A stretch of 64,000 nucleotides of DNA from positions 12,632 through 76,631 of the forward strand of contig CAZIDN010000011.1 of NCBI GenBank assembly GCA_964537875.1, given 5' to 3'. The notes under the pieces are model-generated. The model saw only the letters and a program-made list of their open reading frames with translations. It ran no database searches and was not told where the DNA came from. Shown here one piece after another: positions 17,921 to 25,910 of this stretch. Source of the DNA: JAPKZH01 sp964537875. Its GTDB lineage: Bacteria > Acidobacteriota > Aminicenantia > Aminicenantales > UBA4085. The number at the start of each line of letters is the position of its first letter. Within the stretch, counting starts at the first letter, position 1. A program made the position numbers and the translations under genes.

Positions 17921-18742
17921 ATGAAGAAGAAATTTCAAATTCTTTTTAAAACAGGGATTTTTATGGCTTTTGCGTCCTTGGCCTTTTTCGCCTTTCTCCC
18001 GGGCCAGACGACGGTCCGCATGGCCAAAGGAAAGCTGCTGGATATGACCTACGCTTATGATGACAACACGATCTACTGGCCGACCGCGAAAAGCTTTCAT
18101 CTGGAAAAACTTTCTTGGGGAATATCCGCTGGAGGATACTGGTATGCCTCAAACGAATACGGCGCCTCGGAACACGGCGGGACCCACGCCGATGCCCCTA
18201 TCCACTTCGCGAAAAATGGGCGGACGATAGACCAGGTTCCCCTCGAGGAATGGATCGGTCCGGCCGTGAAGATCGACGTCCGAGCCTCATGCGAAAAAAA
18301 CAGGGATTATCTCCTGACTCTCGCGGACATTGACGGCTGGGAAAAAAAGTTCGGCAAGATTCCGGTGGGCGCCTGGGTGATCATGAATACGGGCATCGAC
18401 GGCAAATACTATCCGGATAAGAAAAAAGTGCTCGGGACGGACAAACGGGGGGAAGCGGCGCTGCCGGAATTGAGCTTCCCGGGTTTCAGCGCCCAGGCTG
18501 TCGAATATTTATTGAAAAATCGCGACATCCGGGGAATCGCCATCGATACCCCGAGCATCGACTATGGCCGGTCAAAAGATTTCAAGGTCCACCAGGTCCT
18601 CTGTGCTGCGGACAAGCTTGCCTTGGAAAATATCGCCAACCTTGATCAACTGCCGACCGTGGGCGCCATGCTCTATGTTATTCCGATGTTGATCAAGGAC
18701 GGGACCGGCGCCCCCGCCCGTGTTTACGCCATCCTGCCGTAG
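17921..18742 (+). CDS. Cyclase-family hydrolase (kynurenine formamidase-like), exported
   Basis: The start at 17921 is chosen for the GGAG eight bases upstream; an earlier in-frame ATG at 17897 is possible. A signal peptide (FKTGIFMAFASLAFFAFL) precedes the mature part. The metal-binding signature HGGTHADAPIHF (H-x-G-T-H-x-D-x-P-x-H-F) defines the PF04199 cyclase/arylformamidase family. Other conserved pieces are GAWVIMNTG and IDTPSIDYG. Substrates in this family range from formylkynurenine to ring amides, so the substrate here is open. Confidence 0.82.
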   Translation: MKKKFQILFKTGIFMAFASLAFFAFLPGQTTVRMAKGKLLDMTYAYDDNTIYWPTAKSFHLEKLSWGISAGGYWYASNEYGASEHGGTHADAPIHFAKNGRTIDQVPLEEWIGPAVKIDVRASCEKNRDYLLTLADIDGWEKKFGKIPVGAWVIMNTGIDGKYYPDKKKVLGTDKRGEAALPELSFPGFSAQAVEYLLKNRDIRGIAIDTPSIDYGRSKDFKVHQVLCAADKLALENIANLDQLPTVGAMLYVIPMLIKDGTGAPARVYAILP

Positions 18743-18860
18743 GACAAGGGGACAACCCCGTCCATCCGGTTCACTTCCTTGCCGTTTTTGAAGATGATCA
18801 TCGGCGGGATGGCAAAATTCCCTATTTGAGCTTCTTCGCATTTTTTTGTATGATGCTCCT
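18724..18860 (-). pseudogene. Thioredoxin-like C-terminal remnant
   Basis: On the minus strand an open stretch reads CEEAQIGNFAIPPMIIFKNG then KEVNRMDGVVPL before a TAA at 18724-18726. This resembles the cis-Pro and last strands of thioredoxin (IPTLILFKDGKEVDR). The CGPC active site and a start codon are absent, and the frame overlaps the end of the cyclase gene, so it is called a remnant. Confidence 0.4.
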
Positions 18861-18984
18861 TGAAGGGAGGGAGCGATGAGAAAAAGGGCCCGGCCGGTCC
18901 TGGGCGCTTTCTCGGTCAACAAAGAGCTTGCTGAAAAATGAAAATGATATAAAATAGTATTCTCACGGAAAGAGAGCCTGATCG

Positions 18985-19362
18985 ATGAGCACCCGGAAGA
19001 AAATTATCGTCATCGACGATGATAAAACGACCATCACCATGCTGACCATGATTCTGACCAAAGAGAACTATCTGGTGATGAGCGCCCTGGACGGGGAGGA
19101 AGGTCTGGAGATGATCAAGTCCGAGCTCCCCGACCTCGTCGTTTCCGACGTGTTGATCCCCAAGATCGACGGTATCGATATTTGCGAAAAGATCAAGAAA
19201 GACCCCTATCTCAGCCACATCAAGGTCATCCTGATGACAGCCATAAAAAACGTCATGATTCAGAAGGAGGCAAGAACCTGCGGCGCGGACGGGTTCATCG
19301 AGAAGCCCACCGATTCCAGGCAGCTCCTGACGATGATTAAAAACCTTCTTGAGGAAACCTGA
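18985..19362 (+). CDS. Single-domain CheY-like response regulator
   Basis: A 125-residue receiver domain with nothing attached. Acidic cluster Asp11-Asp13, phosphoacceptor Asp55 in VVSDVLIPKIDG, switch Thr85 in VILMTA, and Lys107 in IEKPTD are all in place. It would pass a phosphoryl signal from a histidine kinase to a partner; no kinase or output gene is adjacent, so its partner is unknown. Confidence 0.88.
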   Translation: MSTRKKIIVIDDDKTTITMLTMILTKENYLVMSALDGEEGLEMIKSELPDLVVSDVLIPKIDGIDICEKIKKDPYLSHIKVILMTAIKNVMIQKEARTCGADGFIEKPTDSRQLLTMIKNLLEET

Positions 19363-19368
19363 GCGTTC

Positions 19369-19459
19369 GGGGTCAAACCTCAACATTTAACAAATTTAAC
19401 CTTGCTCCGACTAGCCTGGTTCGGTCCGTCGTTTTTGTTGACTGTTGAGGTTTGACCCC
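19369..19459. repeat. Short inverted-repeat element, compact copy
   Basis: A 91-bp unit bounded by perfect 17-bp inverted repeats: GGGGTCAAACCTCAACA at 19369-19385 and its complement at 19443-19459. The inner part matches the left half of the unit at 19675 with only a few differences. No protein is encoded. It looks like a small non-autonomous element of the REP/MITE type. Confidence 0.75.
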
Positions 19460-19521
19460 ATCTGTCCGGGCTCTCCCCTTAGAAATTATTCATTTTTTTT
19501 GCGATACACGTGAACTTTTCT

Positions 19522-19549
19522 TTGACTTTTATAAAATTTAACTTATAAT
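19522..19549 (+). promoter_or_regulatory. Promoter of structured RNA copy 1
   Basis: TTGACT at 19522-19527, a 16-base spacer, then a perfect TATAAT at 19544-19549. The promoter faces no coding gene within 500 bases. The same layout (TTGACTTT followed by ATAAAAT and TATAATCT) appears at 51672-51700. Confidence 0.65.
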
Positions 19550-19555
19550 CTAATA

Positions 19556-19640
19556 GATGCTGGCTGGAGAGGATCCTCCTTAGCCCCGCTTCCTTTTCCT
19601 TTTCAAACCTTGGCGCCTCTCAGCCAGCGCCCCTATTTTT
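19556..19640 (+). ncRNA. Candidate small RNA with anti-Shine-Dalgarno loop, copy 1
   Basis: Predicted transcript of about 85 nt. GCTGGCTGGAGAGG at 19559-19572 pairs with CCTCTCAGCCAGC at 19616-19628 (13 of 14 positions), closing a pyrimidine-rich loop that contains CCTCCTT at 19575-19581, the anti-Shine-Dalgarno sequence of 16S rRNA. A run of five T follows at 19636-19640. A second copy with the same promoter, stem and heptamer lies at 51707. Known anti-SD-loop sRNAs exist in alphaproteobacteria, but I do not recognise this one. Confidence 0.5.
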
Positions 19641-19674
19641 GGGATCAATTTTTGGTATTCGGGGTCAAATATTC

Positions 19675-19966
19675 GGGCTCAAACCTCAACATTCAACAAA
19701 TTTAGCCTTGCTTTGACTAGCCTGGTCCGGGCCGTCGTTTTTGTTGACGAGCGGTTCCAAGGGGGAGTCGCCCCCTTGGTCGCAGGGCGGTTATATTGGC
19801 GCGAAAATTCATCGGAAAATGTTCCTTGGAAGGAAGGCAGGGAGCGAAGCGACCGTTGGAAGGAAAACCCTGCCAAGGGTTTCCGTCCAAGAGTGTCCGG
19901 CCGGGTCTTCCCGGCGCCCGTTGGAAGGGGCCTTCCCCTCCAAATTGAATGTTGAGGTTTGACCCC
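19675..19966. repeat. Inverted-repeat element, enlarged copy
   Basis: Bounded by GGGCTCAAACCTCAACA at 19675-19691 (one mismatch to the 19369 end) and TGTTGAGGTTTGACCCC at 19950-19966. The first 70 or so bases match the 91-bp copy. About 200 extra bases then follow, including a perfect hairpin at 19757-19779 (CCAAGGGGG/CCCCCTTGG) and a second one near 19921-19943. No protein is supported inside. It looks like the compact element carrying an insert. Confidence 0.7.
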
Positions 19967-20105
19967 ATCCGTCCTGTCGTGGGCAGAATCCGACTTCATG
20001 AATTTTCCCCTTCCTGATAATTGCGTAAAGAGTAGCTTTGACCCCGGTTATTTAATCCCGGTCATTTAGAGTGTAAAATAGATAACAATGGATGGAGAGG
20101 ACGTC

Positions 20106-21692
20106 ATGGATAATTGGCCACGGTATCGGCGACAATGGTATCGGAGGATTTTTTTTGCGGTTTTGGGGCTGATCGTCCTTACTTGCTGCGCCCCAAAAGC
20201 GGCGGTGAAGGTGACACCGCCCACCGCGGCTCCGGAGCTTGAGGACAAGGCGGCAGAGGCCGAAGCTCTCTTTAAAAAGGGCTGTTATGTCGGCTTCAAA
20301 AAAGCGATCGAAATCTACCAGGAATTGTCCGCCCAGCCCGCCATGAAAAATAAAATCCTGGTTCCCTATGTGAAAGTGTTGATCCTCATGTCGGTCAGGG
20401 AGAAAGAGCTGGGGCTCTTGGATAACAAATATGTCCAAAGAGCGCGGGACGTTGTCAGGGACATCCCCTCCCTGCGGGCCTTTGCCCCCTATGTCGAGCT
20501 GGCGGACACCATGGCTCCGAAGACCAAGGGCATCATGAGGGATATCAATGTCGTAGGGACCGTGAAAGTTGTCGCTGATGTCCTGAAGAACGTCCAATTG
20601 AAGGACGACATGAAGCTCAAAGCCCAGGCCGAGGATTACTATGCCTATTTGTACGTGACCTTTTTTACGAGCTATGCGAATTACCTCGATCAAAGAGAGG
20701 AGCTTTCGGGTTTCACCAAGCTCTTCCCCGACTCGATCCTCTTTAAATATAAAAATGCGACCGCTGATCTCCGGGAAGACCCGAAACTGCTCGAGGCCTT
20801 GGCCGGGGCGGACCCCGAATTCTATGAAGCCTATTATCACCTGGGAGAGCTGGCCCTTAAAGCTCAGAATCTGGTGGAAGCAGAAAAGAATTTTTTGAAG
20901 GCCTTCGAAGGAATTCCGGAATCGCCCCAGGTGACGATCTATCTCGGCAGCATTTATATGGCGACCGAGGAATTCGAAAAAGGCCTTGACTACTACGAAA
21001 AGACGATCGCCCTGGCGCCTACCTACAGGGATGCCCTTCTGGGAAAATCGATCTGCTTGAGCTATATGGGCAAGTATCAGGAGGCCATCGAGGTCTTGAA
21101 CAGGCTCGTGGCCATGGGGTTTTATCTGATGGGCGAGAGCCATTACTGGCTGGCCTGGATCTATCATGAGCTCAAAGACAACGATAACGCCCAGCTCAAC
21201 ATCGAAGAATCCAAGGGCCGGCTTCCGACCAACAACGAGGTGTTCAGCCTGGCCGGGACGATCGCCTTTGAAAAGAACGAATTCGACAAGGCCGAGAAGG
21301 AATTCTTGGAATCATGCAAGTACGGCGGAAACACCGAAGCTCTCTTCGGCCTGGGCAAAGTCTACGCCCAGAAGCAGAAATGGCTGGATTCTGCCCTGTT
21401 TTTTTCCCAGGCGACGGTCGCCGTTGGTCAGAACCAACTCCTCACGGCCGAGAGGATCAGGCAGATCAAGATTTCCGCGCTCTCCGAGGAGCGCAAGGCG
21501 AGGATGATCGCCAAGAAAGAGCAGCAGCTCAAAGTCCTCGAGGCCACCAAAGCCACGGGCTATTACGACGCCGCGGCCGGATACTTCAATGCGGGGCGCA
21601 GGACTGAGGCTTTGGAGATGGCCGAGAAGGCCGCCGCCCATCCCCAGTTCAAAGATATGGCCGCGGAGCTTATTAAGAAAATCAAGCAATAG
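20106..21692 (+). CDS. TPR-repeat protein, probably exported and membrane-attached
   Basis: The start at 20106 is chosen for GGAGAGGACGTC just upstream; an in-frame ATG at 20088 lacks one. The N-terminus is basic then hydrophobic (RRIFFAVLGLIVLTCCAP). Two Cys at 27-28 suggest a lipoprotein signal, though the lipobox is imperfect. The rest (528 residues) is helical with TPR units, for example FYEAYYHLGELALKAQNLVE, and further repeats near residues 280-320, 345-420 and 490-515. TPRs mediate protein contacts; the partner is unknown. It sits alone after the repeat block. Confidence 0.75.
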   Translation: MDNWPRYRRQWYRRIFFAVLGLIVLTCCAPKAAVKVTPPTAAPELEDKAAEAEALFKKGCYVGFKKAIEIYQELSAQPAMKNKILVPYVKVLILMSVREKELGLLDNKYVQRARDVVRDIPSLRAFAPYVELADTMAPKTKGIMRDINVVGTVKVVADVLKNVQLKDDMKLKAQAEDYYAYLYVTFFTSYANYLDQREELSGFTKLFPDSILFKYKNATADLREDPKLLEALAGADPEFYEAYYHLGELALKAQNLVEAEKNFLKAFEGIPESPQVTIYLGSIYMATEEFEKGLDYYEKTIALAPTYRDALLGKSICLSYMGKYQEAIEVLNRLVAMGFYLMGESHYWLAWIYHELKDNDNAQLNIEESKGRLPTNNEVFSLAGTIAFEKNEFDKAEKEFLESCKYGGNTEALFGLGKVYAQKQKWLDSALFFSQATVAVGQNQLLTAERIRQIKISALSEERKARMIAKKEQQLKVLEATKATGYYDAAAGYFNAGRRTEALEMAEKAAAHPQFKDMAAELIKKIKQ

Positions 21693-21924
21693 CCTTTGCC
21701 CGATGGGTGGTGTGGTTCGGGGGCCCCCCGCCGACCCGAGCGTTTGGTGCCGCTTATCTTCCTGCTTGAGAATAAGCAATATAGACCGTGAAGGGGCGCC
21801 GGGGGTGAACCGCGACAGGTCCCGTCGGGCATTTTTGTCAGCAAGTTTAGGGCTTAGCCGTCGCCCCTAAACGTTTCCGAAAATCGTGTCGTAAGATATA
21901 CTGGACTGTGAGCTAGCGGCTTCC

Positions 21925-22473
21925 ATGGAAGACAACGATTGGATCACGGCCTGCCTGCGAGGAAACGGGGAGGAATTTAGGAAGATCGTGGATAAGTATA
22001 AGGCTTCTGCCATGGCCGTCGCCATAAATATCTTAGGAAATCGGGAAGATGCCGAGGATGCCTGCCAGGAAACCTTCATCCAGATCTTCCGCAACCTCGA
22101 GAATTTCGACGCCCGGCTCCGCTTCAGGAACTGGCTGTACGCCATCCTCTTCCACCGCTGCCTGGACGTGCTCAAGAAAAAACGACGCTTTCGGAACCTC
22201 ACCAGCAAAGTGAAAAATGAGTCTTCCGGACGATTTGCCACCCAGGCCTACAATCCCGAGGAAAAGAAACAACTTTCCCAGCATATCCTCAAACAGCTCA
22301 GCCCCAAAGAGCGGACCGCCCTCTGCCTCTGGGCTAACGAAGGGTTTACGGCGGTCGAGATCTCCGCGGTCCTCCGCTGCTCGGTGTCCACGGCCCGGGT
22401 TTATCTTTTCAACGCCCGGAGAAAAATCAGACAATTTTTGGAGAAAAGCCATGGGACACTCGATCCTCATTGA
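21925..22473 (+). CDS. ECF RNA polymerase sigma factor
   Basis: A 182-residue sigma-70 family protein. Region 2 is seen in FRKIVDKYKASAMAVAINIL and REDAEDACQETFIQIFRNL. Region 4 contains LSPKERTALCLWANEGFTAVEISAVLRCS, the helix-turn-helix that reads the -35 element. No region 1 or 3 is present, as in ECF factors. The gene overlaps the downstream anti-sigma gene by 23 bases, and a TonB-like gene follows, so it probably drives its own operon plus other genes in response to an envelope or nutrient signal. Confidence 0.88.
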   Translation: MEDNDWITACLRGNGEEFRKIVDKYKASAMAVAINILGNREDAEDACQETFIQIFRNLENFDARLRFRNWLYAILFHRCLDVLKKKRRFRNLTSKVKNESSGRFATQAYNPEEKKQLSQHILKQLSPKERTALCLWANEGFTAVEISAVLRCSVSTARVYLFNARRKIRQFLEKSHGTLDPH

Positions 22474-22945
22474 TTTGATCTATCGAATTCTTCCCTTCCG
22501 TGTCTGGAAGGGCTGGCTGTTAAGACATCATATGGAAAGCTGCCCGGGCTGCCGGAAGCGTCTGGTGAGCCGGGAGGAAGCGCGTTTGCTTTTGGTGCAG
22601 GTTGATGACGTGGGCGACCTGGACCGCCTCTGGCCTTCTATTAGGGAGAGACTCGGCGAGAAAGCAAGAAAAGGCGAAAAAAACTCTTTATCAAAACCGG
22701 CCATGGCAAAAATGTGGCGCCTGGCGGCCGCGGCCGTCACCGTCTTGCTGATTGCCGCGGCCGTGAATTTCTGGCTCTTCCGGAAGCCCCGACCTGAAAC
22801 ACCTATGCCGGGCGGGCCGAGCCCGGCAGAAACCGAGCAGGTTCAGGTCCACTATGTCAGGATCGATAACGAGCCCGCCCAGACCTTTATCTTCCAGCCG
22901 CGCGATTCGAACATCGTCATCGTCTGGGCCGGAAAAAACATATAA
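22451..22945 (+). CDS. Zinc-finger anti-sigma factor, membrane-spanning
   Basis: A 164-residue protein starting inside the sigma gene, which suggests coupled translation. Residues 26-37 hold HHMESCPGCRK, the H-x3-C-x2-C pattern of zinc-binding anti-sigma domains. One membrane span follows (MWRLAAAAVTVLLIAAAVNFWLF), then a short periplasmic tail. It would hold the sigma factor at the membrane until a signal releases it. Position and motif support the role; binding has not been shown. Confidence 0.78.
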   Translation: MGHSILIDLIYRILPFRVWKGWLLRHHMESCPGCRKRLVSREEARLLLVQVDDVGDLDRLWPSIRERLGEKARKGEKNSLSKPAMAKMWRLAAAAVTVLLIAAAVNFWLFRKPRPETPMPGGPSPAETEQVQVHYVRIDNEPAQTFIFQPRDSNIVIVWAGKNI

Positions 22946-22957
22946 AAGGAGGAAATC

Positions 22958-24337
22958 ATGATGAAAAAAATAACGCTGGTTCTGGCTGTTCTTCTTTTCG
23001 GTTCGGCTCTGGGAATTTTTGGCGGGCAGGCGGTCTCAACAAGCACCAATGTGCCGCGGAAAATGCCGTTGGGAACCGAGAATCCCGTCGGATGGGCGAT
23101 GAAAATGAGGATATTCGAGGGAATCAAGGAAGGCGCGTCCGAGCCGACCAAGGTCGTCACCTCTTCCTATCTGCAATACAGAATCACGGCAACGATCCAA
23201 ACGGAATTCGACTTAGCCGAGGAGCAGAAGCAGATCCGCAAGACCTTCAATCTCAGAGACGCCAAGCTCCTGACCGAAGCGGACTTCAGCTGGCCGAAAG
23301 ACAAATACGAAAAGACATTCCACATGTTTCGCCTGGACAGCAAGGAGTACCTAGTCTTGATCACGCCCATTGATGTCGCCCGGAAACTGCAGTTCCGGAT
23401 CGAGGTCTTCGAGCAGAGCGGGAAAGACAAAACCAACCTTCTGAATACCGAATTCTCCATCCCGGAAAAGAACATTGCCGTCTTCGGGTTCGAAGACAAG
23501 CAGGGCAAGCCCTATTTTGTGTCATTCCGTATCCTGGGCTGGATGGCAGACCAGGCCGCCGGAGTTTCCGGGAAACCGGAACTGGGCGAGGGGCCTGTGA
23601 GAGCCATAGGCGAAATCAAGGCCCCACGGCTCATCAAACGTGTGGAGCCTGTTTATCCCGAAGATGCCCGCCAGGCCCGCGTCGCCGGCATCGTGATCAT
23701 CGAGGCCACGACTGATATTTACGGCCGCGTCCAGGCGGTGAAAGTATTGAGATCAATACCCATGTTGGATCAAGCGGCGATCGACGCCGTGAGGAAGTGG
23801 ATCTATGAGCCCATGATAATTAATGAAAAGCCGCGCGGGATGATTTTCACGACCACTGTCACTTTCCAGTTGGATGGAGGCAAGCCCAGAGCTAGGACTG
23901 AAGTGGCATATGGCGAAGAACCGCTCAGGATCACGAGCGAAATCCAACAGCCGAAAATGATCAAACGGGTCGACGCGGTTTATCCACAGATTGCCAAGCA
24001 GGCTCGCATCGAAGGAACCGTCATTGTCGAAGCTACGACGGATATTTACGGCCGGGTGAGAGATGTCAAAATCCTGCGCTCTATTCCCCTGTTGGACCAG
24101 GCCGCAATAGATGCCGTCCGGCAGTGGGTGTATGAGCCCTTCATTGTCAACGGCAAGCCCAGGGAGGTCTCCTTTACGGTCACCGTGGTATTTGAGCTGG
24201 ATAAGGATAAAGACAAGGCCAAGGTTGGCGGGATTGCAGGCGGCGTGGCCGGAGGCGTCGAAAGAGGCGTCGAGGGCAGCCGGCTCGGAAGAAGCCGGCC
24301 GGCGAAGTTGTCTGTGGAAGAAAACGATATTATTTGA
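22958..24337 (+). CDS. Periplasmic protein with two tandem TonB C-terminal domains
   Basis: A 459-residue protein with a signal peptide (KKITLVLAVLLFGSALGIFG) and AGGAGG box. After a beta-rich N-terminal region come two near-identical TonB C-terminal domains: IKRVEPVYPEDARQARVAG through WIYEPMIIN, and IKRVDAVYPQIAKQARIEG through WVYEPFIVN. The tail is Gly-rich. TonB C-terminal domains touch outer-membrane receptors, but a canonical TonB has one such domain and an N-terminal anchor. Having two, probably from recent duplication, and no proline-rich spacer is unusual. Third gene of the sigma/anti-sigma operon. Confidence 0.8.
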   Translation: MMKKITLVLAVLLFGSALGIFGGQAVSTSTNVPRKMPLGTENPVGWAMKMRIFEGIKEGASEPTKVVTSSYLQYRITATIQTEFDLAEEQKQIRKTFNLRDAKLLTEADFSWPKDKYEKTFHMFRLDSKEYLVLITPIDVARKLQFRIEVFEQSGKDKTNLLNTEFSIPEKNIAVFGFEDKQGKPYFVSFRILGWMADQAAGVSGKPELGEGPVRAIGEIKAPRLIKRVEPVYPEDARQARVAGIVIIEATTDIYGRVQAVKVLRSIPMLDQAAIDAVRKWIYEPMIINEKPRGMIFTTTVTFQLDGGKPRARTEVAYGEEPLRITSEIQQPKMIKRVDAVYPQIAKQARIEGTVIVEATTDIYGRVRDVKILRSIPLLDQAAIDAVRQWVYEPFIVNGKPREVSFTVTVVFELDKDKDKAKVGGIAGGVAGGVERGVEGSRLGRSRPAKLSVEENDII

Positions 24338-25139
24338 TCGGCGGATTGAGTTTCGAATAATCAAGCTCCGATCCGAGCAGGCTGTGGGGTATGGTATAGA
24401 CGATTAAGAGCAGGAGCGCCGCCGCCAGCACGCAGCCCCGGGCCGGCTTGCCTTTTCTGCCCGCGACGAGGGCGATGATCCAGCCGATCATGGCGATCAA
24501 GGTTTTATTGTCCGTCAGGTCGAAACCCAGGGGAAAGCCCGTCCAATAAGGGCCGAACCCGAAATGCTGGACGAGCGGCCCTAAAATAAACCCGCCGATG
24601 AAAAGCAGGGCGGCGGCCCACAGCGCGAATTTCCGAGGGTTGCTTTTGCGGTCGAGGGCGGCCAAGCCGGCTCTCGTTGAAAACAGCATCGCCAGGAACA
24701 TGATGAGAACATGCGGGATGAGGACAGCCATCGGCACCACGCCTTTAAAGCGAATGATGATCGGGTCCCCGCCGGTCAAGGAGACTTTCTTCTCGTCTTT
24801 GAGAAGCAGCACGGCATAGGCCAGCTTTCCCGCCATCGGCTGCTTGGGAAGAAAGGCGACCAGCTTGTCGTCTTTCCTGTCCATGGGGATCTCCGTCCAG
24901 GGATCTTCGGTTTTATATCTTTTGTATTCGACGGTGCCGATGATGTCTGCGGCCGGTGCCTTGACCGAGACTTCACAGTCTTTCACATTTTCCGCGCTGC
25001 GGGGCAGCCTGAACTTGATTTCGGCGCCCCCCACATCGGCTTTTCCCCGGTAGGGATACGTCGGGCCCGTCATGCGCTGATAAACGGCCGCGGCCAGCGT
25101 GATGATCACCGCCAGAATCCAGAGGAGAGTTTTTCTCAT
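24330..25139 (-). CDS. Membrane protein of unknown function
   Basis: A 269-residue protein: an N-terminal anchor (LLWILAVIITLAAAVYQ), a roughly 110-residue soluble beta-rich domain (residues 30-130), then four hydrophobic segments (VPMAVLIPHVLIMFLAMLF, FALWAAALLFIGGFILGPL, TLIAMIGWIIALVAG, GCVLAAALLLLIVYTIP). I do not recognise the family. Its 3' end overlaps the end of the TonB-like gene by eight bases in convergent orientation. It lies downstream of the LiaF-like gene with a 24-base gap and may share its transcript. Confidence 0.65.
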   Translation of the reverse strand: MRKTLLWILAVIITLAAAVYQRMTGPTYPYRGKADVGGAEIKFRLPRSAENVKDCEVSVKAPAADIIGTVEYKRYKTEDPWTEIPMDRKDDKLVAFLPKQPMAGKLAYAVLLLKDEKKVSLTGGDPIIIRFKGVVPMAVLIPHVLIMFLAMLFSTRAGLAALDRKSNPRKFALWAAALLFIGGFILGPLVQHFGFGPYWTGFPLGFDLTDNKTLIAMIGWIIALVAGRKGKPARGCVLAAALLLLIVYTIPHSLLGSELDYSKLNPPIK

Positions 25140-25163
25140 GCGCGCCGTCCTTCCGTATGATTT

Positions 25164-25862
25164 TTAATCTTTGACCGTGATGCCGCCGAAAATGGCCGTG
25201 CCTTTGACGTAAAGCGTCGCCTTGGCCTCGGCGTCCGGAACGTTCCTATGTTTGTCTTCCGCTCCGCCCAGGATAGGGACAACGTCCATCACGACCTTCC
25301 AGTCCCTCGGGACCCTGATATCGACGCCGCCGAACAGGGCGGTCGCGTCGAGCGTGGCTTTGCCCGCGTCCAGCCCGGCTCCCGTAAAGTCGAGCTCCAT
25401 CCCGCCCAGGATCGCTGTGACATGGCCGCCTTTGAAGCTCTGGGATTCGATGCGGCGCTTCATCCCCGAGAGGATGGCCGAGGCGTCGATATCATTTTCC
25501 TTGATCTCGGGGAATTTATCCGTCGGCCTGTACCTGAAGACCGGCCTGAGCAGGAGCCAGAGGCCAGCCAGGATGATCAAGGCCGGCCAGATGTATTGCC
25601 AGGCGTTGTATTCCAGGATGTCGAGCTCGGCGAGGAGGAAGAACACGCCGAAGACGATGAAGAAAAGGCCCGGCCCCAGCTGACGAAAGCCGCTGCCGAC
25701 GAACATCGAGAGTCCAAGGATGATGAAAATGACCGGCCAGTATGTAGAGATCATGTCGCCGAAATCGAATTCTCCGATCCGGTCGAGCAGGAAAAGAGTT
25801 CCGAGAATGATGAGGACCAAACCCCAAAAAATCCTGCCTTGATGGCTCCGGTGATGGGACAT
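25164..25862 (-). CDS. LiaF-like membrane protein (DUF5668)
   Basis: Start at 25862 is chosen over an upstream in-frame ATG because AAAGGAG lies nine bases before it. Four short hydrophobic segments (GRIFWGLVLIILGTLFLLD, YWPVIFIILGLSMFVG, LGPGLFFIVFGVFFLLAEL, YIWPALIILAGLWLLL) form the DUF5668/LiaF transmembrane unit. The C-terminal half has the repeated GGMELDF, FGGVDIRVP and FGGITVK beta-strand motif of LiaF. In Firmicutes LiaF restrains a cell-envelope stress kinase; no such kinase is adjacent here, so only the fold is claimed. Confidence 0.78.
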   Translation of the reverse strand: MSHHRSHQGRIFWGLVLIILGTLFLLDRIGEFDFGDMISTYWPVIFIILGLSMFVGSGFRQLGPGLFFIVFGVFFLLAELDILEYNAWQYIWPALIILAGLWLLLRPVFRYRPTDKFPEIKENDIDASAILSGMKRRIESQSFKGGHVTAILGGMELDFTGAGLDAGKATLDATALFGGVDIRVPRDWKVVMDVVPILGGAEDKHRNVPDAEAKATLYVKGTAIFGGITVKD

Positions 25863-25910
25863 CGTTTTCTCCTTTACCGAATTTTCCGGCAATTTTACCA
25901 TAATCGGGGC

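Noticed and set aside
21693..21924. Possible structured RNA before the sigma gene
   Set aside because: Distant GCCCGATGGG/CCCGTCGGGC pairing and a GTTTAGGG/CCCCTAAAC hairpin exist, but there is no promoter or second copy to support an RNA.
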